The notes under the pieces: model-generated
The model's database searches: none
What the model was told of the DNA's origin: nothing
The model's input: only the letters and a program-made list of their open reading frames with translations
Shown: in pieces, positions 22,746 to 33,489 of the stretch
Layout of the letters: each line of letters opens with the position of its first letter
Position numbering within the stretch: position 1 is the stretch's first letter
Translations under genes and position numbers: made by a program
Source of the DNA: Manduca sexta
Lineage: Eukaryota > Arthropoda > Insecta > Lepidoptera > Sphingidae
Direction: 5' to 3'
Length of the DNA stretch: 64,000 nt
NCBI RefSeq assembly: GCF_014839805.1
Contig: NC_051117.1
Coordinates: 2,232,001-2,296,000 of the forward strand

Positions 22746-22994
22746 TTATTGCACCACACTCCACGTACAATCAGATATGATAGCGTCTACTTGTACGTGC
22801 CTGTATAAAAAATACACTTATATTACCCCAGAGACGAGTGTAATAGAATACGCGTCTTTTTAACACAGCAATGATACCGATATGTGGTCCCATTCGAGAT
22901 ATTGTTTCCAAATTGGAACAAATGCTTGCACCGTGCTTGATTACGAAAATAAACAACGCAACCTACCACCAGCCTCTTACAGTCGAGAGACCTA
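22746..22994. other. Unassigned sequence
   Basis: Several short overlapping open frames on both strands, none with recognisable motifs. Confidence 0.4.
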
Positions 22995-23172
22995 CCAAAA
23001 AATTGCAATCAAATATCTTATTGGAGAAGTTCTCTATAAGAATTTCGAGGGTGTGTGAAGTCTGCCAACCCGCACTTGGCCAGCGTGGTGGACTAAGGCC
23101 TAATCCCTCTCAATAGTAGAGACGGCTCGTTCCCAGCAGTAGGACAGTATATAATACAGGGCTGATATTAAA
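22995..23172 (+). mobile_element. SINE-1, 5'-truncated sense copy
   Basis: The run from GGAGAAGTTCTCTATAAGAA to TACAGGGCTGATATTA is the 3' half of SINE-1. The 81-codon open frame ending here is SINE sequence in part. Confidence 0.75.
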
Positions 23173-23494
23173 CCCAAGCGCAACACATAGCTTAGTAGAA
23201 TGTAGAGCTGCCATTCGACGCACGAACGGACGTGACGCTTGGTGAATGTTTACCTTGATACGCAAATAAGTACTGTCCACCCAATAAAGTATTCGGTTTG
23301 ATTATGGTATAATTTATTAATTTGTTGTTGCTTTTTGTATAATTTTATAGTTGGTTTTTCGAATTCAAGACACTGTTAAGTATTGTAATATATTTTACAA
23401 GTAAACGGTACAATGCAAGCTCTGTTATAAAATTTCGAATGCAAGAGACTAGGTTGAAGAGTTCTTTATATGTTCTAGGAAAGTGGCCACACGG
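23173..23494. other. Unassigned sequence
   Basis: Nothing recognised. Confidence 0.4.
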
Positions 23495-23672
23495 TACCTG
23501 ATGGTAAGGACAGTGGGGTCCAGATAGTTAGATATTATCCTTATCCATCGCCAGTCGACACAATTATGCCGGCTTGTTTCAACCCGGATATAGAGGCGGA
23601 TCCCGGAACGCGACACACGTGTTACCACTATTGCGGGTTACACTTTGTATACGGTGGTCGCTATCCGATGAG
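23495..23672 (-). repeat. Rep-D copy 3
   Basis: Antisense copy starting GGTACCTGATGGTAAGGACA, with GACACAATTATGCCGGCTTG and ACACTTTGTATACGGTGGTC. Confidence 0.7.
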
Positions 23673-23699
23673 ACGAATATCTAATAAACAAAAACATAC

Positions 23700-23850
23700 A
23701 TTACGCCTTTTTCTCCGAAGGGGTAGACAGAGGTGCAACCAGACCAACTATAATTCCCCATAATTGATCCTGTCCGTGTGATAGCGGGCGAACCTTTGCA
23801 ATATCGGGTACAAATTTCAGACGGCAGGCCGATACTGAACAAAAAAAACA
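23700..23850 (-). mobile_element. SINE-2, head missing
   Basis: The plus strand starts in the tail (CCGAAGGGGTAGACAGAGGT) and runs through ATATCGGGTACAAATTTCAG and CCGATACTGAACAAAAA. The tRNA-like head is absent. Confidence 0.65.
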
Positions 23851-23854
23851 ATAT

Positions 23855-24330
23855 AACGTTATGACGTAAAATTCAAATAGCAAAATCGTTGTTACTTATA
23901 AGAAGTCGTAAGGCTTACCATCATTAATAAGCTGCATTCAAATAAATTTAAACCTGTCTTTAATTTTAATACGTTTTGTACCTATTGGGTTTTAGTTTCT
24001 TCATATTTACTGGACAGGCTCAAAGTATTCGCGTCGGGTTAGCAATACTTTTTTTTTTCTACCATGCCATGATGACTGATTTGGGAAAAGAAAGAGGGGT
24101 CGGTAAATTGAGTTAATTTCATTGGATCTGAGTATTGGTTCAAAGAAAACCTATAAGAAGTAATCAAATGATCTCTAAATTAAATCATAAGGTTTCACAT
24201 CTATGTTATTGCTTTACTAGCTTTTGCTCGCGGTGCCACTCATATAAGTTGATAAAGAATAGTCTAGAGTACTCGAGCATAATACGTTAATTAATAGGAT
24301 AGGTTTCAACATATATTTATTTAAGTTTTT
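23855..24330. other. Unassigned sequence
   Basis: Nothing recognised. Confidence 0.45.
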
Positions 24331-24334
24331 TTTT

Positions 24335-24638
24335 TATTGATATGAATGACGAGTCGAGCTTGCCGTTCGCCTGATGGTAAGCGATACGACCGCCCATAAA
24401 CAGTAGAAACACCATCCAACACGTTGAATTACCAAATATTGTTTGGTATTTCACTGCGCTCGCCATTCTGAGACATGAGATGTTAAGTCTCATTATGTCC
24501 AGTAGTTACACTGGCTACAATGTTCTTCAAATCGGAACACAACAGTGACTACACACTGCTGGCGGCAGAAATAGATATTGCGGTGGTACCTACCCAGGCG
24601 AACCCTCACATATGAGAGACCTACCACCAGTAAAGATG
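24335..24638 (-). repeat. Rep-B copy 5, continuous with Rep-J
   Basis: A full antisense copy from GAATGACGAGTCGAGCTTGC to GACCTACCACCAGTAAAG. It joins directly to Rep-J at 24639. In the sense (minus) direction Rep-J precedes Rep-B, so Rep-B may be the 3' end of a longer element of which Rep-J is an upstream part. Confidence 0.75.
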
Positions 24639-25035
24639 GTGGTATCACTACCTCCACTGGAGGGAGGAGTGGAACGGTCCTGTTGGTCTTACCGGTCTAA
24701 TGTTGACGCTCCGGAGTACAGCATCGTCCGACCACACATTCAGCCGAGTCCCTACCGGCTTACTGCCTAAAACCCTGTGATGGCCCTCTTCAGCGCAAAC
24801 AAGACGGCCTGGGAATATCCTCTTGCACCTTCCCTTAACCGCTGATGTCTCCACCATCTCCCAGTGATAGTCCTGAGCCGAGATATGTTACCCGTTAGTG
24901 GGTTGACCACGGCGTGGTTACCTAATTCAAATAGTTGCCAGTGCCTAAAACGCTCACCCGAAAGACCCATGTGACCAGAAAAGCCGACAGGCGTCAGGCT
25001 GGCAGTATTAACAGGACATAGAAAGACCACCAATA
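24639..25035 (-). repeat. Rep-J, upstream part of a longer retroposon
   Basis: A GC-richer 400-bp block. Part of it (CCGGAGTACAGCATCG with flanks) resembles 38430-38640 (CGGGAGTACAACATCG). In sense (minus) it carries open frames of 88 and 69 codons that contain no motif I know. A sense orientation leading into the A-tailed Rep-B suggests a LINE body. Confidence 0.5.
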
Positions 25036-25084
25036 ATATAGCGTCTTATTATTGAAATTAAACTACTTTTCGGATTCTATTGCG

Positions 25085-25165
25085 GTTTTTTATATTTTAG
25101 TTTTCTCCCGACGTTTCGAAGACTTTGCAGCCTTCATGGTCACGGGGGGGACTGAGGTGTTGTTC
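25085..25165 (-). repeat. Rep-N, inverse copy
   Basis: ACGTTTCGAAGACTTTGCAG and CCTTCATGGTCACGG are the complement of the block at 7425-7512. Confidence 0.6.
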
Positions 25166-25271
25166 ATCCGCAAAGTCAAAGTTACAATATCTACCTAGCG
25201 TCTTATTAGTAAAATAATGTATCGAATTAGAAGTCATAGAGATGCGTTCAAAGAAACAAAATCACCTTTAT

Positions 25272-25385
25272 CATCAACATCAGCCACATAAAGTCCACTG
25301 CTGAACTTAGGCCTTCCCTAAAGATTTCCAAACGGACCTGTCGAAAGCGGCCTGTATCCAGCATATTCCTGCAACCTTTATCAAG
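25272..25385 (-). pseudogene. LINE (RTE-like) C-terminal fragment
   Basis: Minus-strand translation reads KVAGICWIQAAFDRSVWKSL, then GKA, a stop and VQQWTLCG before the terminal stops. This is the standard C-terminus of lepidopteran RTE-like reverse transcriptases (DRxxWKSLGEAYVQQW), with the tyrosine codon turned into a stop. The rest of the element is missing. Confidence 0.8.
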
Positions 25386-25389
25386 TCAT

Positions 25390-25854
25390 CTGTTGACTTT
25401 TAAAATAGTCACAATAACTCTTCATTAAAGTTTTTAATAACACTGCATGAGACTAATGATTTTATATTGTTTTCTAAATTGACTTTATTGTCTATTTCAC
25501 ACAGTTGGTTGTAAATCACTAGTGCAAAAATACAGTTTAATTTTGAATATTGCAAAAAAGTTAATCGTGAGACATTCATTTTAATTAGGTATTTTGTTAT
25601 TGCAAATACTGATTTTCGGGATCTTTATTTTATTAAAATACAGATACTATCTTATCTATTATTGTTTCTTCAACTTTCAGAGGTTTCCGTAACTCGAGCC
25701 TTTTTGCTCGGGTTTATTGACCACCCGCCCTGATACCTTTAGAGAAGAGGTTATTCAGTCTCCCTGTTGATCCTCATGTACGAAAAACGTGTCCCATAAC
25801 ACTTTGCTCAATATTAAAGACGTATGGATTGCTGCTTGTTTTTGGAGGATGTTG
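25390..25854. other. Unassigned sequence
   Basis: Nothing recognised. The 97-codon minus-strand frame (25755-26048) has no known motif and overlaps repeat sequence. Confidence 0.4.
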
Positions 25855-26165
25855 ATATCTATTGTGGAATTTAACATGTTGAATATCTTACTAATATTAT
25901 AAAAGCTATTTTTCAAATGTTTGGATGTTTCAATGTTCGTTGGAAGGAAACGCCAATACTGAATGGATTTGTATGAAATTTGACATACTGGTAGACCGTA
26001 TTTTGGATTACCATAATATATCCTTATTATCCAGATAATTTTAGCCAAAGGAATTTATGGAATTAATATAACTTTTTCGAAATAGATGGCGCTGGCGTCT
26101 TATAGTATTTTAGGGACTTTTGTAGCGGGAAATAATTTTTATGTCAGCAAAGCCACGACCAATCC
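25855..26165 (+). repeat. Non-autonomous element fragment (Helitron-like)
   Basis: Starting at CTTACTAATATTATAAAAGC and including AATGGATTTGTATGAAATTT and AGATGGCGCTGGCGTC, this follows the usual order of the widespread TAATATTATAAA...-type elements of insects. The assignment to Helitrons rests on the CTAGT-ended relative at 27545-27866 and is tentative. Confidence 0.4.
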
Positions 26166-26339
26166 ATAGTACTTTATAAGATCATTAATTATTTTTCCCT
26201 ACATCTGTTAATTTGCATTTGGTAGGGATCTACTCAAACTGCTAAATTAATTGATTAGATTGCAGTTCAACGGAATCGATACATAAATTATGGTATACTG
26301 GAATTACAGGACATACAAATAAGTGGAATAATCTAAACA

Positions 26340-26510
26340 ATAAGAGAAAAGATTAGATTGTTTGTATGTTCGTAGTGGATAAACTCAAAAACTACTTAAC
26401 ATATTTTGATGATTCTTTTACTAATACGAAGCTACATGAATCCTAAATGTTATAGGCTATTTATTTCGGGAATAGGGGTTAAGACAGACATAGCCACGAG
26501 CAAAAACAAA
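26340..26510 (+). repeat. Non-autonomous element fragment (Helitron-like)
   Basis: It contains GTGGATAAACTCAAAAACTA and GAAGCTACATGAATCCTAAA, the same layout as 28520-28780 and many insect copies. The 74-codon open frame from 26406 is repeat-derived. Confidence 0.5.
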
Positions 26511-26734
26511 ATCAATATTAATTCTACGAAAACCTACAAACAAGAAAATGTTAAATACAATATTACGGAACCTCCAAAGACTTCCACTCGGTATATCATT
26601 TACAACTATAAATTTAAAAACTGGTTTTAATTAACAATAAACTAAGAACATGTTTATGTATCCGCCTGTACCGCAAATCCGTTCACCGCATGATTCAGGA
26701 TGTGAATGAATTAATATATTACCAATTGATAACT

Positions 26735-26790
26735 CCGAATGGTCTAGTAATTTATATTGAGGTGTTGGGTTCGATTCTCATTCTGAGGTA
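26735..26790 (+). repeat. tRNA-like SINE head remnant
   Basis: TGGTCTAGTAATTTATATTG followed by GTTGGGTTCGATTCTC has the spacing of A and B boxes. A similar remnant is at 36345-36410. The adjoining CTGAGGTAC may be the target duplication of the SINE-1 copy that follows. Confidence 0.4.
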
Positions 26791-26804
26791 CTTGTTATCA
26801 ACAA

Positions 26805-27120
26805 TAATATCAACTCTGTATGATATACTGTCCCACTGCAGCACGGGCCTCTAGTACTGAGTGGGATTAGGCCTAAGTCCACTACGCTGGCCTAATGCGG
26901 GTTGGTAGACTTCACACATCTTCAAGATTACTATAGAGAACTTCTCAGTTATACAGGTTATCTCACAATGTTTTCCTTCACCGTTAAAGCAAGCGATAAT
27001 TCACAAAGAATACACAAAATTTTGGAAAAATCGGAGGTGTGTGATCTTGGAATTTGAACCTGCGGATATTCATCTCGGCAGTCCGTTTCACTCCCAACTA
27101 GGCTATCGCCGCTTTTCAAC
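26805..27120 (-). mobile_element. SINE-1, antisense copy
   Basis: It runs from AATATCAACTCTGTATGATA to ACTAGGCTATCGCCGC. CTGAGGTAC occurs just before it (26783-26791) and just after (27119-27127), plausibly a target duplication. Open frames on the minus strand here are SINE sequence. Confidence 0.8.
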
Positions 27121-27129
27121 TGAGGTACC

Positions 27130-27540
27130 TTAGTGTTATGCGATCTAGGCTCCACAGTGCCGCTGAGATTATTTTCATTTTCACTATGTAGGCATTAATC
27201 TGTGCACACGTTTGATGTATTTATTTCGCTTTACGGAATATGATGATGGATAATTTTGAATCTGACATACCACCAGTATGCAAAATTTTCTATTGAAAGT
27301 GGTTTTTACAAGCAAAATGTAATATATTTCAATTGATGTATGAAGCATGTTGTGCAGGCCTCCTTTGAATTAAGCTATTATTCAACATAGTAATTTTCTC
27401 GCCTCGCACGTGCAGTTCTTTACAGGATATAAATATGTCGCCCCGTCTGAATACAATGGACACCAGTGGAGAAAGGCGAAATTTTTCGAAAAGGAACCAA
27501 ACAGAACATATTATATGCATGAAGCCGATCTTCAAATCGT
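27130..27540. other. Unassigned sequence
   Basis: Open frames at 27329-27625 on both strands overlap and show no known motif. Confidence 0.4.
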
Positions 27541-27544
27541 TCTG

Positions 27545-27866
27545 ATAATAGCATTACTACATAAATCACTACATAGTATAAAACAAAGTCGCTTTTTCTG
27601 TCCCTATGTCCCTTTGTATGCTTAAATCTTTAAAACTACGCAACGGATTTTGATGCGGTTTTTTTAATAGATAGAGTGATTTAAGAGGAAGGTTTATATG
27701 TTTAATAACATCCATTAAATAGTGGAGAAATACTGTTATTTTGTTATGTTATACCCGTGCGAAACCAGAGCGGGCCGCTATGTTTTTATATACAACGTTC
27801 ACAGTTTTTCTGTAGTGTATTTAGTATCAGCATTGCACCCGTGCGAAGCCGGGGCAGGTCGCTAGT
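27545..27866 (+). mobile_element. Helitron-like non-autonomous element, 3' end CTAGT
   Basis: The sequence contains AAACTACGCAACGGATTTTG and two successive CCCGTGCGAAxCCxGxGCxGG boxes, the second ending at CGGGGCAGGTCGCTAGTT (27849-27866). Helitrons end in CTRR after a short hairpin and insert between A and T. This end fits that pattern, but the 5' TC terminus is not identified. The two boxes may mean two overlapping copies. Confidence 0.5.
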
Positions 27867-27884
27867 TACTACATAAATTCAATA

Positions 27885-27950
27885 TAGAGGAAAGCCGGCA
27901 GCAATCTGGTTATATGGAACCTTTGCCATTGGTAGACATAATTCTTGCCC
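27885..27950 (+). repeat. Rep-L, second copy
   Basis: GCCGGCAGCAATCTGGTTAT followed by GGAACCTTTGCCATTGG matches the block at 1660-1735 with substitutions. Confidence 0.4.
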
Positions 27951-27959
27951 GCGTTGACA

Positions 27960-28515
27960 GAAATGACTCGCCTAAAGAAACTTGCCGCAAGAAACTCGCT
28001 TATCTAATTAATTATTTAAGATAAAAGTAAACGTAATGAATAGTTTAAAATAATCCCTATTATTAAAGCATTTTAGTTTAAGATCACATAAACTAAAAAC
28101 ACGCATCCTCAATGGCTCAATTCCGCGTAACGCGCCAACAAAGTAATAGCAATTATTGAAGCCAGCTGTAAACCGACTTAAGGGTGGGTCTTGTTTTACG
28201 GCGTTCCTAATCGCACAACTACAGGTACAATTCAGCACAAAAATAGAACGGTTTCCGCTACCGCGTGGACTGAGGCTTAAACTGATAGCGGTTTGAAAGA
28301 GATTAGACGTTCAATCTAGCATCAGTTTGGCATGATCTTGGTGACATTAATGTGAGTGGTGGTGTAGATTAAAGTGTTGATTAAGAGTAGAAGGTCGTTT
28401 TACCTTGACTTATTACGCTTTTAAGACTATGATCATCTTTGAGATTAGTGATTTTGTACGTTTAATTTTTAAACTAGGTAAACGGGACTTTTTGTAAGTA
28501 TGTCCTCAACGCGGT
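27960..28515. other. Unassigned sequence
   Basis: The minus-strand frame at 28008-28238 is unsupported. Nothing else is seen. Confidence 0.45.
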
Positions 28516-28519
28516 AATA

Positions 28520-28780
28520 CATATCTATACTAATATCATAAAGAGTAAAAGTTTATGAGTTTTGTAGGGGCTAATCTCCCTCCGACTGGTGGTAGCAATA
28601 ACGCGTTTTTTTTCCGCAAAAAAAGAAGCAAATCTCTAAGACTCTGAACTATTGATCCGATATAGAAAATTCTTTTACTAATATGAAGGCACATTACGCC
28701 TGAGTGCTATAGGAAAATATTTATCTCGAAAAAACTTAGTTATGCGGGCGCAGATGGCGGCAAAAGCTAGTTTAAAATAC
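28520..28780 (+). repeat. Non-autonomous element (Helitron-like)
   Basis: It begins ATCTATACTAATATCATAAA and includes GGCACATTACGCCTGAGTGC and ATGGCGGCAAAAGCTAG, the canonical order of a very common insect element. The termini are not exact enough to name a class with certainty. Confidence 0.55.
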
Positions 28781-29244
28781 ATAGATCTCAATAGCTCATG
28801 GCTGCGTATTTACAAATTGTTAGGTCATTTAATAGATTAGGTTTGCGTAGACTTACAGCATATGTTACTAATTAAATCTAGGTAATTGAAGTATTATAAG
28901 ATAATTTACACCTTAAAATATTTTTTTAGTATGAAGAGTGCTGTTCAATATCATTCTGACGTTGTTTTTTTTTTATATTTTGTGTAATATACTTACTATT
29001 GCCAGGTGTTACGTGTCAAGTGGGAAAGAAAACTGACATGAATTATAATTATAATTATAGAGGTATAGTTTATTTTTCGCTCTAGATTTAAAAATCCATA
29101 CAGAAAAATTAACTCACAATTATATTTTCAAGTTCTTCTACATATAATAATGACTAAGGTCCTGTAAAAGTTTATTTGTCTATTAAGCGTTAACTATAAA
29201 AATACTTACGTATACCAACTTTCCTACCACTTATTTCCAGATAA
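28781..29244. other. Unassigned sequence
   Basis: Nothing recognised. Confidence 0.4.
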
Positions 29245-29345
29245 AACGCTCCCGCTTCCGCGTCCGCTGTCGCTGTCGCTCATCACTCACACCGCGTCAT
29301 AAAGACTACGCCCAGGGAGACGCGGCGTAAGGTGCGGCCTGCATA
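29245..29345 (+). other. CpG-rich patch
   Basis: About 100 bases (CGCTCCCGCTTCCGCGTCCG through GACGCGGCGTAAGG) stand out from AT-rich surroundings by CpG density and pyrimidine bias. This could be a promoter or a non-coding exon. No open frame with a good donor is evident. Confidence 0.3.
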
Positions 29346-29544
29346 CAATGTCGGTAATGGATTGCTTTTGTTACTGTAGTGTATTATGTAGTATATAGAG
29401 TACATGAACTAACAATAACTCTCATGTTACGATGACGTCATTAATATCGTTAATTTGGTATTAAAAGAGTAGGTTGGGGATAGATGAAACTAAATATACG
29501 TGTTTTGCTATTTCAGGTTTGGGCTCAACATGCTTTTATCACAG

Positions 29545-29737
29545 GAAGGAGTGACTGGGGCACCTTTGGCTGTGTGTTCCGTCCCATGATGTGATGAGGG
29601 CGAGCCTATACGTTTGGCACTAATACCAACTCCGAGCTGATACTGAAAATAAAAACTGAATATGAATGCCCAACCCGGGATTCGAAACGGGATGTCGTAT
29701 CGAGCCCACCATACAACTGCTGCTGAGGCAGCTCTTG
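29545..29737 (-). mobile_element. SINE-2, diverged copy
   Basis: GTTCCGTCCCATGATGTGAT in the body and CCCGGGATTCGAAACGGG in the B-box region identify it. The small open frames on the minus strand are SINE-derived. Confidence 0.7.
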
Positions 29738-29739
29738 GT

Positions 29740-30299
29740 CCTGGATGGACCAAGGATGGACGTCGTGGGGATGAAAATCAGGAATTTCTTTAAAGTTATC
29801 CCAAATAGTTAAAGTATAAACAGAATTATGCATAGGCGTTAAATATCCAGGGTAGTAACAAATGCCCTGGCCTGGGTACGCTCAGGAATATAATTCCTAC
29901 TGACCACCATCTGCAAACTTGTCAAATAGAAACTACTAATAAGCCGTATTACATTGTAATTAATGTTTACTAAAATCACTGAACATAAAATACTTTCAAA
30001 CGGAGAAATATAAGATATTTTGTGCGCGACTGTACCGGAACTAGCGTTATTTTAATAAAGTTTATACGAAAACAGGAAGTTACGCCGCTCTACTACGAAC
30101 ATACATCAAAAACATAGGAAACTGTTGTTGTAAGTTCGCTCTTTCATCCATTCACTCATTCATTCATCTCACTCCTTTTACAAATAGACACATTAATCTA
30201 ATTAAAATTAATTTTGTCTAGAACATTCGGCGGCGTAGTTGTTTTGCGTGCTCAATACAATAACTATAATATAGAACAAATTTAAATAGAAATCTTGAC
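29740..30299. other. Unassigned sequence
   Basis: Nothing recognised. Confidence 0.45.
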
Positions 30300-30319
30300 A
30301 TATGACGAATATTGATAAT

Positions 30320-30644
30320 AATATAATAATATCAGCCCTGTATTATATACTGTTCCACTATTGGGCATGGGCCTCCTCTACTACTGAAAAGTATTAGACC
30401 TTAGTCCACTACGCTGGCCTAGTGCGGATTGGTAGACTTCACACACCTTCGAAATTCATATAGAGAACTTCTCAGATGTGCAGGTTTCCTCACGATGTTT
30501 TTCTTCACCGTTAAAGCAAGCGACAATTCACAAAGAATACACACATATTTTTTTAGAAAAGTCAGAGGTGTGTGCCCTTGGGATTTGAACCTGCAGACAT
30601 TCGTCTCGGCAGTCCGTTCCACAACCAACTAGGCTATCGCCGCT
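30320..30644 (-). mobile_element. SINE-1, full copy with target duplication
   Basis: The reference copy of the family in this window, 325 bp. In sense it opens with AGCGGCGATAGCCTAGTTGG (perfect A box TAGCCTAGTTGG), has B box GGTTCAAATCC and ends TACAGGGCTGATATTATTAT. A 20-bp flanking repeat (30300-30319 and 30645-30664; begins ATATGAC, ends AAT) has three mismatches. Pol III internal promoters are established for tRNA-derived SINEs. Confidence 0.9.
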
Positions 30645-30664
30645 ATATGACAAATATTAACAAT

Positions 30665-32037
30665 GAAATATAAAATAAAAGCGAATGAATAATTATCCGG
30701 TGTACGGTGTGCATTCGCCTACATTTACAAACATGACATTTTTATTTTTTATAAGTACAATTTATAAAGGCAAACGCGCAGATAAAAAAATATCATATAC
30801 GAGTAGACCTAAGATAATTGTGCAATTCTAGTACTTTTATAACTCTTTGTTTGAATGTAGACGCAACACGGTTGCGAGGCAATGGCGTAAAACCTATAAA
30901 CCGCAAAGGCTAACTTTTTCCAACGTCGCAAATCAGGTCGGGCGAAAGTAACCAATCGAAAACATCAAATTTGTATCTTAGCAACCTAATAACAGATTCA
31001 CCTTCGCTTTGTCAGTTCTAATTCTACAACCATCACTGACGGTTCCATTTTCAAAAAATCTAAATAAGAACAAATACCGGCCAGTGTTTTAATTGTTAGC
31101 CGATTATTATATCGATTGTATAATCGATATGATCTTATCCTTGGTGAAATATTGATTAACTTGAGCAGGTGAGAATTTCTTTGTTTCCTGAATAGAAATT
31201 TACTTTTGTCAGTATGTATAGAGTTTTTACATCGGTTGGGAGGTACATAATGTACCTATTAGAAAGGGGATTTTTTCATATTTAGCTAAAGTAAGAAGTC
31301 ACGTAAACTTAATAAAGCTTATCTCTTATCTGCTGCCTGTAGCGTGATTAATAATTTAAAGATTATTTCACATTATCGTTAAATTACTTTTTTAGATTAT
31401 TATAATCGAATACATGATCATCCTACCATCGCCGTTAGGGGATAAAGGGTTCGAGTCCAAACAACATTGAACAGACCAATCAATAGAGCGCGATGTTTTC
31501 TTGTTGTTATTCCGTTTTTACGACTCGCTTGTTTGACATCAATCTTTGGATACTTGTTGGCGTAAACAGTTGATAGGATTTACGATACACAAACTCAATA
31601 TATCTGAAGAAATAAAGTTTAAGTGCCTGTGATTTCTAAATTGTTAAAAGTTTTGTTTTTCGACGCGCTCGACGTTTTCCTATTTTCGATCTTTAATCTT
31701 ACTAATTATTACATGTAATTCTTTTTGATGCTTATTAGAAGTCTTTGCATACACCGTTGAATAGATATTATAGCTAAAACAATTCCTGAATTGATATTTA
31801 TCTACTATTTCCGAACGATGCCGTGAGCAAAAGTTAACAAAAAACATATAAAATCTTCCATGGATAAAAACCTGCTTAGTCATTCCGTACCGGCCAGTGA
31901 TTTTTAAAATAAATTTTATTCTAAATTTAAATCACCACAAACCGTTCGAATATCGTAAACGTCCGGAGTTGATCGCAACCGCAGGGCTCCCGATTCCCGA
32001 TTTACGATCGATTCCGGGACTATCGAAATAAATGTTT
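30665..32037. other. Unassigned sequence upstream of the NACHT/WD gene
   Basis: No exon seen. ATCGAT occurs as part of a small palindrome at 31111-31130. ACCGGCCAGTG occurs twice, at about 31078 and 31889, perhaps the ends of an unrecognised repeat. The 67-codon minus-strand frame (31680-31883) has no known motif. Confidence 0.4.
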
Positions 32038-32045
32038 TATCGATA
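32038..32045. promoter_or_regulatory. DRE-type motif TATCGATA
   Basis: An exact TATCGATA lies about 460 bp upstream of the start codon at 32498, with further TCGA-rich sequence just before it. In Drosophila this motif binds DREF/BEAF-type factors at core promoters. One occurrence in AT-rich DNA is weak evidence. Confidence 0.25.
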
Positions 32046-32497
32046 AATCGGTTTAATGTACACTCATGCTTCTTAGAAATAGTGAGCCGCTGAATTAGAT
32101 TTTGCGGTCTCTGTCATGTTTTAGTGTGAAGTAGATTGTACTAAAAATGTATCTACCCACTTAAACCGAATTTTTAAGTGATTTCCACCGTCCATAAACA
32201 TGGCTATAATATCCAGAAATACCACAGGTACGTCGATGGCTTTAAAAGAAAGGAACATGTTTTAAGGGGGGGACGAGGAATTATGGGGGTCAGGGTTTGC
32301 AAGCCCAGTAAGGGTAGAACATGGCGAGTCTTTCCATTTTTACATATCACCTGTAACATGTATGTAACCTGTATTCAGCAAATAAATGATTTGAATTTGA
32401 ACACGAGTGTGTTCACGACTCCTGCCTCTATCATTCCAGATTTTGTTTTTATCGTTTATCAATTGTATTAAATTGCAGATAGAAAAATCGAGCAAAG

Positions 32498-32600
32498 ATG
32501 GACGACCGCACTGTAGACCTGATCTTCGCGGGCTCGCTGAAGTCTCTTCCGCCAGTGAGCTCCAAGATCGTGAGGATCTTCACCAGTTCCACATTCACGG
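32498..32600 (+). CDS. NACHT/WD-repeat protein (NWD1/NWD2-like), coding exon 1
   Basis: The exon starts after an acceptor (TTGCAG at 32473-32478); the ATG is at 32498 and the donor is G|GTGAGG at 32601. It encodes 34 residues plus one base (phase 1). The motif KIVRIFTSSTFT at its end is the conserved first strand of the DUF4062-like domain that opens NWD1, NWD2, TEP1 and NPHP3-type STAND proteins. The domain continues in the exons at 37067 and 41266, and the phases join without a break. Members of this family carry a NACHT NTPase and a long WD40 region and are thought to act as signalling or scaffold NTPases. Those parts lie beyond the window. The assignment is by family motif, not by alignment. 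Confidence 0.82.
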
Positions 32601-32604
32601 GTGA

Positions 32605-32739
32605 GGCTTGAATGTTTTTTAATATATTATACACAATTTTAGTTACTCTAAAAGAAAAATAAATAATGCACCTATTCCTAAATATTGTTAGAAACTGAAG
32701 CGATTTTTATTAAAATAAAAAGAAGTATCATTGACTACT
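32605..32739. other. Start of intron 1
   Basis: Intron 1 spans 32601-37066 and is filled by the repeats listed next. No other exon is seen in it. Confidence 0.6.
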
Positions 32740-32960
32740 TACAAATAGGTATTTTTTTGGATATCGGGCCCCACAGTCAACACCGGGGGAAACGCGAATG
32801 AGATACTGGAATCCTTTAGCGATGCAGGGTCCTGGAGGAAAGTTAGGAGGGGATAGCTGGGAGGAGAGTTTGTGGGAAGGATAAGGAAACTTCTTAGGAT
32901 GGGAGGAAGGGAGAAGGCTAGGAACTGTCCCCGAGCCCTTTGCAAATAGGTATTACACGA
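32740..32960 (+). repeat. Rep-K
   Basis: A purine-rich block (AAACTTCTTAGGATGGGAGG and neighbours) that corresponds in the opposite orientation to 35470-35725. The 75-codon minus-strand open frame is a by-product of the low-complexity sequence. Confidence 0.5.
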
Positions 32961-33004
32961 ACCCACCGACAGATATAACTATCAATGACTAACTTCTCAC
33001 TGCT

Positions 33005-33165
33005 GTTTGAATACCGTCCCATTATATGATAGGAGGCGAGCTTATCGCTATATCGGCCACAAACTCCATACTCTGGGCTGATACTGTATGAAAATCTCTG
33101 TCACTTTTCCCGGAGATCGAACCCAAGACCGATGCCAACAACTATGCCAGCGAGGCAGGCTGTAT
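33005..33165 (-). mobile_element. SINE-2, copy in intron 1
   Basis: ACCGTCCCATTATATGATAG in the body and a decayed B box (GAGATCGAACCC) are visible. The tail is missing. Confidence 0.65.
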
Positions 33166-33489
33166 TTTCCATATTAAAACTCGTTTCTTAAACATGGTTT
33201 AGTGTCCAACTTTCGTTTGTTGGCAGACTGGGCCAGTATTAGAGCGTTATTTGCGTTCGCAAAGCGTTTTATTGCCTACAAGTGATCTTTACTGCAGTTT
33301 AACACACGTTGAGTTGAAGCACTTTCGTGTTTGACTGTAGATAGTATGTTATAATACAATGATATATTTACAGTAAAACATTTACTGATGTACTTCAATT
33401 ATGAACCTTCATGAATTAAGCAACAGCAAAGAGTTTATGTCAGTTTTGAATCCCTCCTAGCCGAATTTCGGTAATGCCGGCCAATCTTA

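Noticed and set aside
31078..31900. ACCGGCCAGTG direct repeat as ends of an element
   Set aside because: Only 11 bases match and no inverted ends or duplications were found between them.
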